Source of the DNA: Halichoerus grypus
Taxonomy: Eukaryota; Chordata; Mammalia; Carnivora; Phocidae
Direction: 5' to 3'
Assembly: GCF_964656455.1 (NCBI RefSeq)
Contig: NC_135726.1
Location: forward strand, 9,314,394-9,378,393
DNA length: 64,000 nt
Part shown: piece by piece, positions 34,225 through 44,610 of the stretch
How the letters are laid out: each line of letters starts with the position of its first letter
Position numbering within the stretch: position 1 is the first letter of the stretch
Made by a program: the position numbers and the translations under genes
Notes under the pieces: generated by a model
What the model was told of the DNA's origin: nothing
Databases searched by the model: none
Seen by the model: only the letters and a program-made list of their open reading frames with translations

Positions 34225-34475
34225 TGAGTGGTAACAGTGAGAGTAAACATTTATGGGGTTAACTACATGCCAGACACTCTCATAAGTACTCCAAGTGCAT
34301 CACATCATGTATTTTCCACAACCACCTTGTGAGGTGAAACTATTATTAATCCCCTTTTCCACCTGGGGAAACAGGAGCTCCAAGAAGATAAGTCACTTTG
34401 CAGAGCTCCCACAGCGAGGAAGTAACAAGGTCAAGACTGCAACACGGGCAGTCTGACCCCAGAGCCCGTTTTCAT
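34225..34475 (-). repeat. MIR element (second of a tandem pair)
   Basis: ATGGGGTTAACTACATGCCAGACACTC, CATCACATCATGTATTTTCCACAACC, ACCTTGTGAGGTGAAACTATTATTAATCCCC, CTGGGGAAACAGGAGC and GTCTGACCCCAGAGCCCG are intact in order, same orientation as its neighbour. Confidence 0.82.
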
Positions 34476-35779
34476 CAAATCAACTTCACAGAGGTCTTAA
34501 GAAATTTTCTTTGGGGACCCGACATTAGTTAGAATTTGATGTGCTTTTATCCATTATAAATAAGAAAAAAGTAAGGGAGAGTAAAGCTGCATCAGATCCA
34601 AACACCAAGTGAGTTGGGAAGCTGGTATAGGAATCCTTTTCACTCACTTACTGCTTTTCAAATGAGTATAAAGAGCAGGTAAGTGCCCAGTATATAGGTA
34701 CTCATTAAAAAGTGGGGTCCCCTTCATGCAGGCTGCATCTACGGAAATAGGGTAGTGGTAGCCCATGCTCTGCTGATTCGCATGATAGAGTCAGATTCCT
34801 AATAATGGTAAAGCCAGTAGATGCTAAGGTGCATGGCATTTTCTATGTTCATTTGAATAGAGCCCACTAAACATTCAGTCACCTAGGCAGAAACACAGGA
34901 GAACAGGTTCATTTGGGTAATCCAATCATCCTTGCTGGAAATTACTCAAAAAAAAAAAAAGACATCATGAGCTGGGTTTATATGGCACATTTCTTTAAGC
35001 AAGTACCTTTTGATAAAAAAAAAAAAATACAAAATTAATAAATGCAGATTTTAGAAAAATTAAGCAGGGAGTCCCATCACTTACAAGACCACAAAGAAAC
35101 GCTCATCACCAGAAGCCCTCTGAGCACAGCATATTTATTCATCATCCTGTCAAAATACTGCCATTCATTCATAAATACAAGCCAGTCTCGCCTGCACCTG
35201 GCCGAGGATTCTGTTCAGTCTGGTGAAACGCACTAATTGCACACCTTCTCCCTCTGCCCTTAGGACAATCCACTTGACAGTGGCAAGGAAGAGTAATGGT
35301 AGAGTTCCAGAAAAGTTCTTGATAATGGAGGAAGAAAAGGTGGGGTGACATTGGAGGAAGAGGCATGCATGAGGGGGAGGAAAAGAGTAAGTGAAGAAGG
35401 CAAAGAGAGAAGAAAAAAGTATGGAACCAGACACAGACTTCTCTGCTCAAATCAGCATGCTCAACGTGGTCACCATTGTCACCATCATCACCATTCTTAG
35501 CAAAAGGAAAACTTTCAAAAGCCAAAATTAATGCCATAGCAATATTAAAGCAGCTTAATCACAAACGGTTTACAAGAAACCACTCCTTTCTCCATTAGTT
35601 TGTTTACCAAAGAGATGCAGCTCTTTGGTCTTAAACCTTGGGAGCCAAAGGTTATATCCTGCCTAAATTACTAATAAATAGGCCCTTAGCTGGGTGCATA
35701 TCCACACACAGATTCACTAAACCCCTGTCCAGGAAGCCATGCTGCCATGTCCTGTCCCTTTAAAGATCTGCTTCCCTTC
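34476..35779. other. Unique sequence with two A-runs
   Basis: A13-14 runs lie at about 34949-34962 and 35016-35028. Short CAC/ATC repeats are at 35469-35495. The minus-strand frames of 89 and 122 codons at 35165-35537 sit in a purine-biased tract and are not gene-like. Confidence 0.35.
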
Positions 35780-36130
35780 AGTACCTACGCTAGATTTGCC
35801 ATTATGAAAGCTCAAGGGGGCTGCACTCAAAAGCATTAAGACCCCGCTCAGGGCACTGCTTTACACAATGAGATGCGAGGAATCTGAAAACAAGGGATAT
35901 ACATCATCAGGTCCCACCAAAAATGGTGCCTGTTGACAGCGGGCCGTCAGTGATTGATTGAGAATTAATATGGAAATGGAAGTTTGAGAAAAATGAGGAC
36001 CCGCGCACCGACCATTTAATGTGCCTAGAAGCAAGTATCCAAGGGAAGTGGCTGTGGATTATGAATTAGTTTACTCAATCAACAAGGCATCATGGGTGAC
36101 AGGCAACTTGATGAAAGCTAAGGACACGCA
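35780..36130. promoter_or_regulatory. Weak candidate conserved non-coding block
   Basis: Repeat-free with GTGATTGATTGAGAATTAATATGG (PBX-like TGATTGAT next to a TTAAT core) at about 35950-35973 and a small CpG group CCCGCGCACCGACC at 36000-36013. Texture only. Confidence 0.2.
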
Positions 36131-36899
36131 CACGAAGAGGATCCTCCACACTGAGTGTGCTCTGAGGGCACACAGAGGACACCCAGAAGGAATACAGGGC
36201 CATGGGGCCATTCTGTAGCCCAGGGTGACTTGTTTTCAGATATCAGTTCAAACCTCAAGAATAGGAAGTGGTGGGGCTACCCTTGAAGTGCAAAAGCATT
36301 CAATGAATGCAATAAAAAGCCAAAACCCAAAAACCCGGATGCTGGAAAGCAGGTGGACAACTCATAAGTGGTTTAACGGACAAGAAAGCTGAGCCTTAAG
36401 CTACGGGGGTCAGCCAAGAAGTAACGCACAGAACATAGCATTCATAGCACAGAACCACCAAAGGCTCAGAAGCTGGTTGAGGCTTGTACTTCTGCAGGTG
36501 GACGATTTCCGCCCACAACTGAGCCAGGGCTTGGTCATTTCCTAACCTCAGAGAAAATACAAGTTTATTCTCTGAAAAGTATATACACTGTTGAGAACAG
36601 TGGTACTACACTGAAAACAGAGATTAGCGAAATGCCTATGTACTGAATGCTGAGACTCAGCCCTCTTCCCTCACTTGGCTCCCAGAATTCTGGCAGCCAA
36701 AACTGTGGCCTCCCCAAATAGAGTACTGGAAAATTCTTCTCCAGGCAATTCAGCAAGCCAACAAGAAGAATCTAAAGATTCAAACACAGTGATTTCTCCA
36801 ACAAAGAGTCTAGCCATATCACCCATCAGTGGGATACATAGTTAATTAGCTCTTCCCATGTGCTTAGAGTTGCCAACAACTTTTTGGGTCCTATTCTTA
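36131..36899. other. Unique sequence, nothing recognised
   Basis: No repeat family or exon supported. Confidence 0.4.
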
Positions 36900-37306
36900 A
36901 GCACAAATAGACATCCACAGACAAAACATCAAGGGAAAGACTTTATCATCACAGACAGTGACCAAAACAATTAAAAGCAATTTTGAGGAGACAGAAGCTA
37001 TACAGAGAGAAGAAAACCTAAAGCAATTATTATTAATATCAGATATGAGAGTAAATGCCATCCATGAAACTAGAATGCTATTAAACAACAGGGAATTTTA
37101 GGAAAATCAACCAAACACACGCCAAAAAATGTTTAGAAATCTAAGATATGCCAGCAGAAATGAAAAACTCATGGGAAAGCTAGAAGAAATCTCCTAGAAA
37201 GTAGCACCAAAGACAAAGATGAAATATAGCAGAGAAAAATAAATATGAAACAGTCTGGGAGGTCAAAGTCCTGAGTAACTAAAGTTCTTTAAAAAGAAAA
37301 CAGCAA
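36900..37306 (+). repeat. L1/HAL1-type LINE body, 5' part
   Basis: AAAACATCAAGGGAAAGACTTTATC, AGAGAGAAGAAAACCTAAAGC, ATCCATGAAACTAGAATGCTATTA and GGAAAGCTAGAAGAAATCTCC are A-rich sense LINE text. It continues at 37816 after two SINEs. Confidence 0.45.
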
Positions 37307-37540
37307 GGGGTGCCTGGGTGGCTCAGTCGGTTAAGTGTCTGCCTTTGGCCCAGGTCATGATCCCAGGGTCCTGGGATCGAGTCCCGCATTGGGCAACCTG
37401 CTCAGCAGACAATCTTGCTTCTCCCTCTGCCTCTACCCCATGCTCGTGATCTCTCTCTCTCTCTCGCACACGCACTCTCTCTCTCTCTCAAATAAATAAA
37501 TAAAACTTTAAAAAAAAAAAGAAAGAAAGAAAGGAAAAAG
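37307..37540 (+). mobile_element. Carnivore SINE, first of a tandem pair
   Basis: GGGGTGCCTGGGTGGCTCAG head, GGTCATGATCCCAGGGTCCTGG, CTTCTCCCTCTGCCTCTACCCC, two CT tracts and (AAAT)n-A10 tail drifting into GAAA units. The duplication AAAAGAAAACAGCAAGG is at about 37292-37308 and 37541-37557. Confidence 0.95.
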
Positions 37541-37557
37541 AAAAGAAAACAGCAAGG

Positions 37558-37815
37558 AGCGCCTGGGTGGCTCAGTTGCTTAAGTTTCCAGCTCAGGTCA
37601 TCTCAGGGTTGTGAGAAGGAGCCCTGTGACAGGCTGCACGCTGGGCATGGAGCCTGCTTAAGATTTTCTCTCTCCCTCTCCCTTTCCCCTCACATTTGCA
37701 TGCGTGCTCTCTCTCTGAAAGAGAGAGAGAGAGAGAGAGAAAGAGAAAGAAAGAAAGAAAAGAAAGAAAAGAAAGGAAGGAAGGAAGGAAGGAAGAAAGA
37801 AAGAAAGAAAAGCAA
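37558..37815 (+). mobile_element. Carnivore SINE, second of a tandem pair, with expanded GAAA/GGAA tail
   Basis: GAGCGCCTGGGTGGCTCAGTTG head follows directly on the first SINE's target duplication. It has GAGCCTGCTTAAGATTTTCTC, CT-rich middle and GTGCTCTCTCTCTGAAAGAG, then (GA)n, (GAAA)n and (GGAA)n to about 37815. It has several internal deletions relative to the other copies. Confidence 0.9.
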
Positions 37816-39060
37816 AAAAAAAAGGACAGGGTGCAGTGGGGAGAAATCATCAATGAAATATTTAAAGAAAATTTCATACAATTAAAGAACATGTGTTTCA
37901 AGATTAAAAGGTCCCACTGAGTGCCTAGTACAAGGGACAAAAAATAGACTCATATCACAGCATATTATGTAAAACTGAAAAACAGTGAGGACAGAGACAG
38001 CATCCTTTTCAGGGCTTTTATTTCCTATTTGTAGAATAGCAAAGGGTGGAAGATAAGCCTCCCTTAGTATTTTCGAAAGAGAAACAGAGAAAAAAGATTG
38101 AAGATCAAGTGGCTTTGTACTTTCCAAGAGCAACACTAAAAAGTACAAACCATTAATGTCTTAAAACCTAGATTGATTCCAAATCTGATTCAATACCTAG
38201 CTAAACAATAAATAAAGTGAAGGCTGCAATTATAACCTTTTGAAACACGAAAGCTTCCAAAAATATATGTATTTGTATATCCCATGTTCCTTTTTCAGAA
38301 AGCTACTGGAGGAAGTGCTCCTACAAAACAGTAAGCAAACCAAAACAACAGAAGACATGAAACAGGAGCTCAAACTCAGGACAAAGGTGACTGGATTTTC
38401 CAGGTTCTAGAACGTAACGGTAGCTCTAATTAGAACCACAGGAAAGCATTCTTGTGCACCAGCTGTAGAGCACAACCGGCCCACATTGTTGGTCAGGAGA
38501 CTCTGGGAGAGATTTTTTTTTTCAACATGACAACAATGGAATACTTGCTATGTTCCGAACCTTTCGAAAAGAGATTTATGCAGTTAGATGAGAATCTGAG
38601 GTTGAATTGCTGACAGATAAATAAGAAACTAAGCAAACAAGAATATAAGTATTAACTCCAGGGAAAAGATGGTGTAGGAAAGAAAAAAGTAATCTTGGCG
38701 TGCTATTTGGCTTAGCCATGATTACACGTGCAAGTTCACAACAACGTAAATACTAAATTGTCTGCTTTAAAAAATCATGATAGAACTCTACTGAAAGGTT
38801 GCAGAAGGCAAAAGATGCACCTTGACTCAGAGGTGTAAGGATGAAGGAAAGCCAAATTTTCTTTTTTGTTATTGAAAAAGCTCCCAGGCAGCATCTAAAA
38901 TTAGAAAATCAAGAAGTAGTCATATAAGTGTGGTGAAAGCTACACACAGAAACACCAGATGAATCCATGAAAGAGCAAGCAAGAGATGAAGGGGTTAAGG
39001 ATTGCTTTAATTTATTATATAAAAGCCTAACAGAATTTACCTGATGGACTGTAAGTCACG
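37816..39060 (+). repeat. L1/HAL1-type LINE body, 3' part
   Basis: ATTAAAGAACATGTGTTTCAAGATTAAAAGGTCCCACTGAGTGCC, AATAGACTCATATCACAGC, GTACTTTCCAAGAGCAACAC, CAGAAAGCTACTGGAGGAAGTGCTCC and GAAGACATGAAACAGGAGC closely follow a remembered old LINE (…GCCCACTGAGTGCCCAGCACAATG…GAAGCTACTGGAGGATGTGCTCC…). The assignment to HAL1 rather than another L1M lineage is uncertain. No frame survives. Confidence 0.55.
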
Positions 39061-40340
39061 TGCATATATAATTTTTACAAAAAGAAGAAGAAAAAGGAAA
39101 CAATGAAGGGAGCAGAAAGAACAAGTAACAGAGGAAAATGGGGGAAAAAATGAAAGAAGAAAAGACAAAAAGGGGAAGGAATGAGGGAAGAAAGGAAAAA
39201 ATGGGAAACTTTAAGTTCACAGATAATCACATATTACGCCTGAATTATGACAGAACCCAAAAAGAACTTTCTGTTTTCTAGAATGGATTCATTATAAATT
39301 ATGAGGGCATTATTGCCCTATGTCCAACTCAAAGAAAATATTTTCTGGGGGAAAGGGGCATTAAAAAAAAAATAAATCTCTTCAATGAAAGATTCTCTGG
39401 TCCTTTATAGAAACTACAGAAGATCTTTATAAGAATATTCTAGAAGAATATTTTATGTGTTCTTAACTCCTTTAAAGTAACAATAATAAAACAATTTAAA
39501 ATAAAGTCATTTTATCCCCCATGGGCAGAAAAACACAACACAATCTTGCAGTGATAAAACTGCTCACTATTTTTATGACTGGGGAAAACAACAACTTTGT
39601 CTCCATGGATGAAGCAAACGATCCAAATTCTGAGGAGCTAGAAATCCATAAGGGCACTGGTGTATATCACTATCTGCTCACCAGGCAGTGTTAGGCAAGC
39701 AATAAAAATCAGGTTTTTCTGTGAGATTACAAATTTGTGTGCTGCTTTTCTTTTTAATTCACAGAAGTAGATTATTTAACATTTTGTTTACATAGGAGAA
39801 TTCAATAATAATGAGTACACTATGTGAATTCAAAACACAGGATCTATATTATTAGCCATCCCTCTTTTCTAGAAAGCTTTGATCTCTACAATTTTGGATA
39901 AAAATAATTTTATATATACTTAAAATGAAAAACGAAAAACAAAAAAAATAAAAATAAAAACACTGCCACCCTCATCAACTTGGTTGCTGGGTGACCTGAT
40001 GTAGCTACCATCCGGCAAGAGCTCTCTGAGGGAGACCCCAGCAAGAAGTGGGAGGGCAGAGAGGGAGAAGGTGCTCCACATACAGAGGGGGCACTTCTAG
40101 ACCAGTTCTACCTTAAGGACCCGAGACTGGTGACGTGGGCCTCAGCTCCTTCCCTATGAAATGAAGAAAGGGGAAAGATGGTAGCCAAGAAACTCTAGCT
40201 TCCGGATTCAATTACAATTGCTAGAGGCATCTTGAAGTATGTGGACACCTTGTTCTGAGCACTGAGATCCTCCAGCCTACAGTCTTAATTCTCAAAAGGA
40301 CATCACTAGGGGAAATGGTGACAGGAACAGATGGAGCTTA
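39061..40340. other. AT- and purine-rich sequence, nothing clearly recognised
   Basis: 39065-39200 is almost all purine (AAAGAAGAAGAAAAAGGAAA). It may be the end of the LINE above or unique DNA. Confidence 0.35.
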
Positions 40341-40553
40341 TTTTTTTTTTTAAGATTTATTTATCTATGAGAGATATAGAGTACCAGCGAGCAGGGGGAC
40401 GGGCAGAAGGAGAGGGAGAAGGAGAGAATCCTCAAGCAGACTCCTGGCTGAGCATGGAGCCCAATGTGGGGCTCGATTTCACAACCCCGAGATCATGACC
40501 TGAGCCAAAACCAAGAGTCAGATGCTTAATTGAATGAGCCACCCAGGGACTCC
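40341..40553 (-). mobile_element. Carnivore SINE, older copy
   Basis: Reverse copy: T11, AAGATTTATTTATCTATGAGAG, AGGAGAGGGAGAAGGAGAGAATC, CTCAAGCAGACTCCTGGCTGAGC, TGGGGCTCGATTTCACAACCC and GAATGAGCCACCCAGGGACTCC. Target duplications are AACAGATGGAGCTTA (about 40326-40340) and AATAGATGGAGCTTTTA (about 40560-40576). Confidence 0.93.
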
Positions 40554-40579
40554 AGCATGAATAGATGGAGCTTTTAAAA

Positions 40580-40885
40580 ACACTTTCAGGGAGATTTTTA
40601 GGACAGTAAAACTATGCTATATAACACTGTAGTGCTGGGTACATGTCATCATGCCTTTGCCCAAGCCCATGAAATGTACCACACTAACAGTGAACCTTAA
40701 TGTAAACTATGGACTTTAGTTAATACTGTATCAATATTGTTTTACTAGTTGTAACAAATGTGCCACACTAATGCCAGATGTTAACAATAGGAGAAATAGT
40801 GGGGGGGGGGTGAGGGGTGTCAGGTGAATATATGGAACTCAGTGTACTACTTATTTTGTAAATCTAAAATTGTACTAAAAAAATC
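40580..40885 (+). repeat. L1M-type LINE 3' UTR
   Basis: CAGGGAGATTTTTAGGACAGTAAAACTATGC, GGGTACATGTCATCATGCC, CCCATGAAATGTACCACACTAAC, CTTAATGTAAACTATGGACTTTAG, GTTGTAACAAATGTGCCACAC and TAAATCTAAAATTGTACTAAAAAAAT match an old L1 3' end. A G10 run lies at 40801-40810. Confidence 0.75.
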
Positions 40886-41304
40886 CTTCAATGTAGTCGC
40901 TCCAGGATTTCTATAGGCCCCCAACCTTATTAACATACTTAATAGATTTGATAAAAGATAAAGCCTTACACAGATTATCAACTAGCTGCCTACCATAAAC
41001 GTTTTCTTTGAATTGCAGGGTTTTAAAAAAAATTAGTTTTCATTAATTCAACCTCAGGAAATATCATTTAAAAGAACCAGACTTTTTAGTCTCTAGTAAA
41101 AAAAAAAAAAAATCAGAAATCATTCCCTGATGCAAACAGGTGGCTGGAGCTGAGTGGTCCTTACCTCTCAAACAGCAGGTCAGATTGTGTCCCCTAGTTT
41201 AACACAGATCCTCACCACTCCCTATTGTCTTCCACAAGTTCCCTTTGATCACTGTGTTATCTGCCTGGCAACCGCAAGCTATGCATTTCATTGGCCAGGA
41301 CAAA

Positions 41305-41378
41305 GAGCATCACCATCACATGGGTTCCTTCTAGAAATGCAAATTTTGGGGCCTCACCTCAGTCCTACAGAATATGAA
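41305..41378 (+). repeat. MER5A fragment
   Basis: ATCACATGGGTTCCTTCTAGAAATGCAAATTTTGGGGCCTCACCTCAGTCCTACAGAAT corresponds to the middle of MER5A, plus orientation. Confidence 0.6.
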
Positions 41379-41385
41379 CTGCAGG

Positions 41386-41600
41386 TTCTCAACCATGAGC
41401 ATGTATCAGAATCCCCTGGAGGGCTTGTTACAACTCAGATCACAGGGCTTCACCCCCAATTCACCCCTCTCCCTAGCCTCCACCAAACCCCAGCTTCTGA
41501 TTCAGTAGGTCTGGGACAAGGCCTGAAAATTTTGATTTCTAACAAGCTACCAGGTGATGCTGATGCCATGGGTCTAAGGACTCCATGGAGAACTTCTAGT
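41386..41600 (-). repeat. MER5A (hAT-Charlie MITE), near full length
   Basis: CAGGTTCTCAACCATGAGC, GTATCAGAATCCCCTGGAGGGCTTGTTACAAC, CTTCTGATTCAGTAGGTCTGGG, TTTTGATTTCTAACAAGCTACC and AGGTGATGCTGATGCCATGGG are MER5A landmarks in reverse orientation. The 152-codon plus frame at 41154-41612 lies mainly in this element and is not a gene. Confidence 0.82.
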
Positions 41601-41989
41601 TTCCATCTCTAGGTATAATAAATGCCTACCTCAACTTCAACTTCTGCTCTCCTTTCTTACAAAAAAAAAAAGTTGGCCTCTCCTCAATGTAATTTTCTTC
41701 AAATTGTTTGATACGATTATGATTTTTTTTTTTTTTTTGGAGGGATTTTCCATTTTCCTGGTGGGTGGTTTTAGTTCTTTGGAAATCTCTCCCATATGGG
41801 TGAGCATTTTGTTTAGTTAGCTATTTAAAAACAATGTGGCTTTTTCTCTGTGGAAACTGGGTCATTTAAATTAATTCTTGGATTTATAATACATATAATT
41901 AGTTCCAAACAATATACAACTCTATGCTCTGTTTGGGAATATCTTGATTACACAAATGTGAAAATAATTGAACAGAATGATGGCGAGAA
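41601..41989. other. Unique sequence with T-run
   Basis: A T16 run lies at 41723-41738 and A11 at about 41661-41671. Nothing else recognised. Confidence 0.4.
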
Positions 41990-42600
41990 AAACAGCATAA
42001 AAGAATCCCCCATTTCTGATATTTTTTTGCCATTAGGCTATGAATTGTGTGACACCTAACCAAAAGTGCTTGCTTTATTTTTAATGGTTCACACATAGCT
42101 CAGAGTAAAGTCTGAACTATTTGTTGTTCGCTGTTGTTATATTCTGTTCCAAGGTTCATAATTTGAAAATCGACTTTGGGGACTTTTTGCTCGGTCTATT
42201 AAAATGATTCATGTTGCATTCAACATAAATTGTGCATTCACAGAGGAGGGTGAGAGCCCGTATTCACAGCATAATAACTAAAGTGAATTTTGTACGAGCT
42301 GCAGTTTGTGGCAGCGATGTGGTATCATTTGTCTTAATTTTTCTTTGGCATTACATTAGGCGAGTGCATTTACATTTCCAGGTATGGCTAACCACTTTAA
42401 AAACTTTGTTTTTACAGCATGAGCAAAGGGGGAATCAAATCTGCATGTTTATGTGATGTAACATCAAATAATGCCATTTTACTGTCTGGAGTACGTGGGG
42501 ATTTACATTCCATTTACCTGACTTCACAAAGGGAACTCGGGCTGATATGCAAAGTACATGAAATATTTACCACCAGTGGATCATGGGAGGCTTCTAAAAG
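41990..42600. promoter_or_regulatory. Strong candidate conserved non-coding element
   Basis: About 600 bp free of recognisable repeats with a dense mix of TF-like words. Examples are TATTAAAATGATTCATG and GCATTCAACATAAATTGTGC at 42197-42236, TTTACATTCC twice (TEAD-like CATTCC), and GATATGCAAAG (POU/octamer-like) at about 42545. It also has GTACGAGC and GGCAGCGATGTGG. A plus acceptor TTTGTTTTTACAG at 42419 is followed by an open stretch, so a regulated exon inside the element cannot be excluded. Conservation was not tested. Confidence 0.4.
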
Positions 42601-42815
42601 AGAAAGGGGGGGGGGAGATAATACCTTTCTGCAAGTGCTGTGTTTTTCTTTCAATAGTATGGTAACTAATTTCTTAAGTGGATTAGCCATTTAAAATTCA
42701 AATGCATCTCCAATAAAACCAAACTCTAAATAACTTAAAACAGAAGTTTAGGTCACATTTGCAGAACAAAGTAAACATTTGAAACTTGAAGCGTGTATAC
42801 GTATCTGATACCTAT

Positions 42816-42819
<4 letters not shown>

Positions 42820-42861
<42 letters not shown>
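42820..42861. repeat. (CA)21 microsatellite
   Basis: 42 bp of uninterrupted CA in an AT-rich region, likely polymorphic. Confidence 0.95.
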
Positions 42862-43319
42862 CATATATGCCTCCTGCTCATGAAATATTTATTCTGGAGA
42901 ACTGAGATGGGAGTATTCCTACATTTCCATTAGTTTCACTTAAGATGCATACATGTTTGTGTATGTATTCACATATTTTTATCAGAAGAATTCTATAAAT
43001 ATGAGGTACTGAATTCATTATTTCAGTTTGATGGAAAAAGTAAAAATAATACATCTTAAATTCTTTCTATCAAGTATATTTTTAGCAATCAAATTAAGTG
43101 TCAGATCAGAGGAGATTATGCTCGCTAAACTGTAGGACTGTAATGCTTAGTAATAAGGTCATTACTTTTTTTAACACGAAAAAGAAATTTTTAAAATGTA
43201 ACACCTATACAAAATATGGTATTTTTTTTCCATGCTGCTCAGAATGTCCAAGTGGAAAATCATAGTTGAAAACTTTTACACAAAGGTTACAAGCAAAACA
43301 ATATGGTTTCCGAGGATGT
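42862..43319. other. AT-rich unique sequence
   Basis: No repeat or exon recognised. Confidence 0.4.
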
Positions 43320-43510
43320 GGTTAAAAGCATGGGCAATGGAAACAGGTCTGGGTTCGCATTCAGACTTCTACATTCTCTGAGCCTCAGTCTCTCCATCTC
43401 TAAAATAGGGATAATAACACTCCCTACATAACCCATGAGAATAATGCCCGCCAAGTTCTGAATGCAAAGAGCAAAAGGGGCACTTCACAAATTAATGCCA
43501 GTGATCCTCA
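43320..43510 (+). repeat. MIR element
   Basis: TTAAAAGCATGGGCAATGGAAAC, GGTCTGGGTTCGCATTCAG, TCTCTGAGCCTCAGTCTCTCCATC, TAAAATAGGGATAATAACACTCCC and AATGCAAAGAGC are in MIR order. Confidence 0.8.
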
Positions 43511-44249
43511 TCAATCACAATGATCGCCATTATTATTAAAACCATAATGAAGGGGATAATTTGGGCAACTGTAGAATCATCACATCCGATCATAATGACA
43601 TAGAGGAAAAGCAACAGCTCATTAGCCACCAAAAAAATTAGTTTATCAGCCCATTTAATTGAACTACGTAAATACTTGGGATAGACGAATGGATGTGCTT
43701 CTACTTGAGTGAACAGACTGGACCAAATCTGATGAGCTCTCAGCGTTGCTTTAATACCCGTCTTTTAGCTTGTTAGCTCACTAACTCGTTAAGCCCCCGC
43801 ACAGCACAGGCCACTCTGCCCCAGACTGCAGAGAAGAAAACACCCGCCCTTGGCTGTAAGGAACTGGTGGTCTATTGGGATGTTTCTTCAACTTTAACTC
43901 TCCAAAGAATGACCTGAGGAGGATTTTAGAAATGCACAATCAGACATTCTAAAACAGTAGGTCCACCTGGAGCCTGGAAGTCTATCTCGCTGATGAAGTG
44001 CCCAGGCTCTCTGGAAAAAGAGGTGGCAAACAAGGTTCATGGTGGGGGAAAGATACAAGCCAGGATGGAGGCAGGCACAAGGCAGGGGAGGGACCTAGGA
44101 GACCCAAACCTGAGTTGGCCTGCGGGACTCAATGAAGGCTTCTCAGGGGAGAGGGTTTTGAGCTGAGCCTGGACAGATAAAGTCCAACTACCTTACACTG
44201 CTGATGGCATTCCAAACCATCTTCTTCCACTCTAACATAGTGCGGAAGG
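43511..44249. other. Unique sequence; 43560-43780 enhancer-like
   Basis: 43560-43780 lacks repeats and has GTTTATCAGCCCATTTAATTGAAC and CCGATCATAATGACA. 43890-43990 has faint MER5-like text (ACCTGAGGAGGATTTTAGAAATGCA). Neither is firm. Confidence 0.25.
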
Positions 44250-44345
44250 CAGAGCTTTGGAAACAGAACACCTGCTGCAAATTCTAGCTCCACTCTCTCC
44301 CTCTTGGTAAATTATGTAACCTCTCTTAAGTCTTAGCCTCTGTGA
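44250..44345 (+). repeat. MIR, 5' part, split by a SINE
   Basis: GGAAGGCAGAGCTTTGGAAACAG, CAAATTCTAGCTCCACTCTC, TTGGTAAATTATGTAACCTCTC and AAGTCTTAGCCTCTGTGA are the MIR core, cut by the SINE at 44346 and resuming at 44550. Confidence 0.75.
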
Positions 44346-44549
44346 GGGGCGCCGGGGTGGCTCAATCGGGTAGATATCTGCCTTCGGCTCAGGTCATGAT
44401 CTTAGCGTCTGCAGACTGAGCCCTGCGTCAGGCTCCCTGCCCGGTGGGGAAGTCTGCTTGTCCCTCTCCCTAAACCCCTGCCCCTCCCCCTGCTCATGCT
44501 CTCACGCTCTCTCTCTCAAATAAATAAAATCTTTAAAATTAAAAAAAAA
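44346..44549 (+). mobile_element. Carnivore SINE inserted in MIR
   Basis: GGGGCGCCGGGGTGGCTCAATC head, CTTCGGCTCAGGTCATGATC, CCCCTGCTCATGCTCTCACGC, CTCTCTCTCAAATAAATAAAATC and an A-tail. Target duplications AAGTCTTAGCCTCTGTGA (44328-44345) and AGGTCTTAGTTTCTGTGT (44550-44567) are copies of MIR sequence and differ at about four positions. Confidence 0.95.
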
Positions 44550-44610
44550 AGGTCTTAGTTTCTGTGTCTGTAAAAGGCAGTTTATAAAATACCAGTAATA
44601 TGGACAAACT
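44550..44610 (+). repeat. MIR, 3' continuation after the SINE
   Basis: GTCTTAGTTTCTGTGTCTGTAAAAGGCAG continues the MIR that stopped at 44345. Confidence 0.65.

Noticed and set aside
37696..37920. Plus frames of E/R/K repeats
   Set aside because: Translation of the GA/GAAA/GGAA tail of a SINE.
41154..41612. 152-codon plus-strand open frame
   Set aside because: Mostly MER5A sequence read through; no gene-like context.
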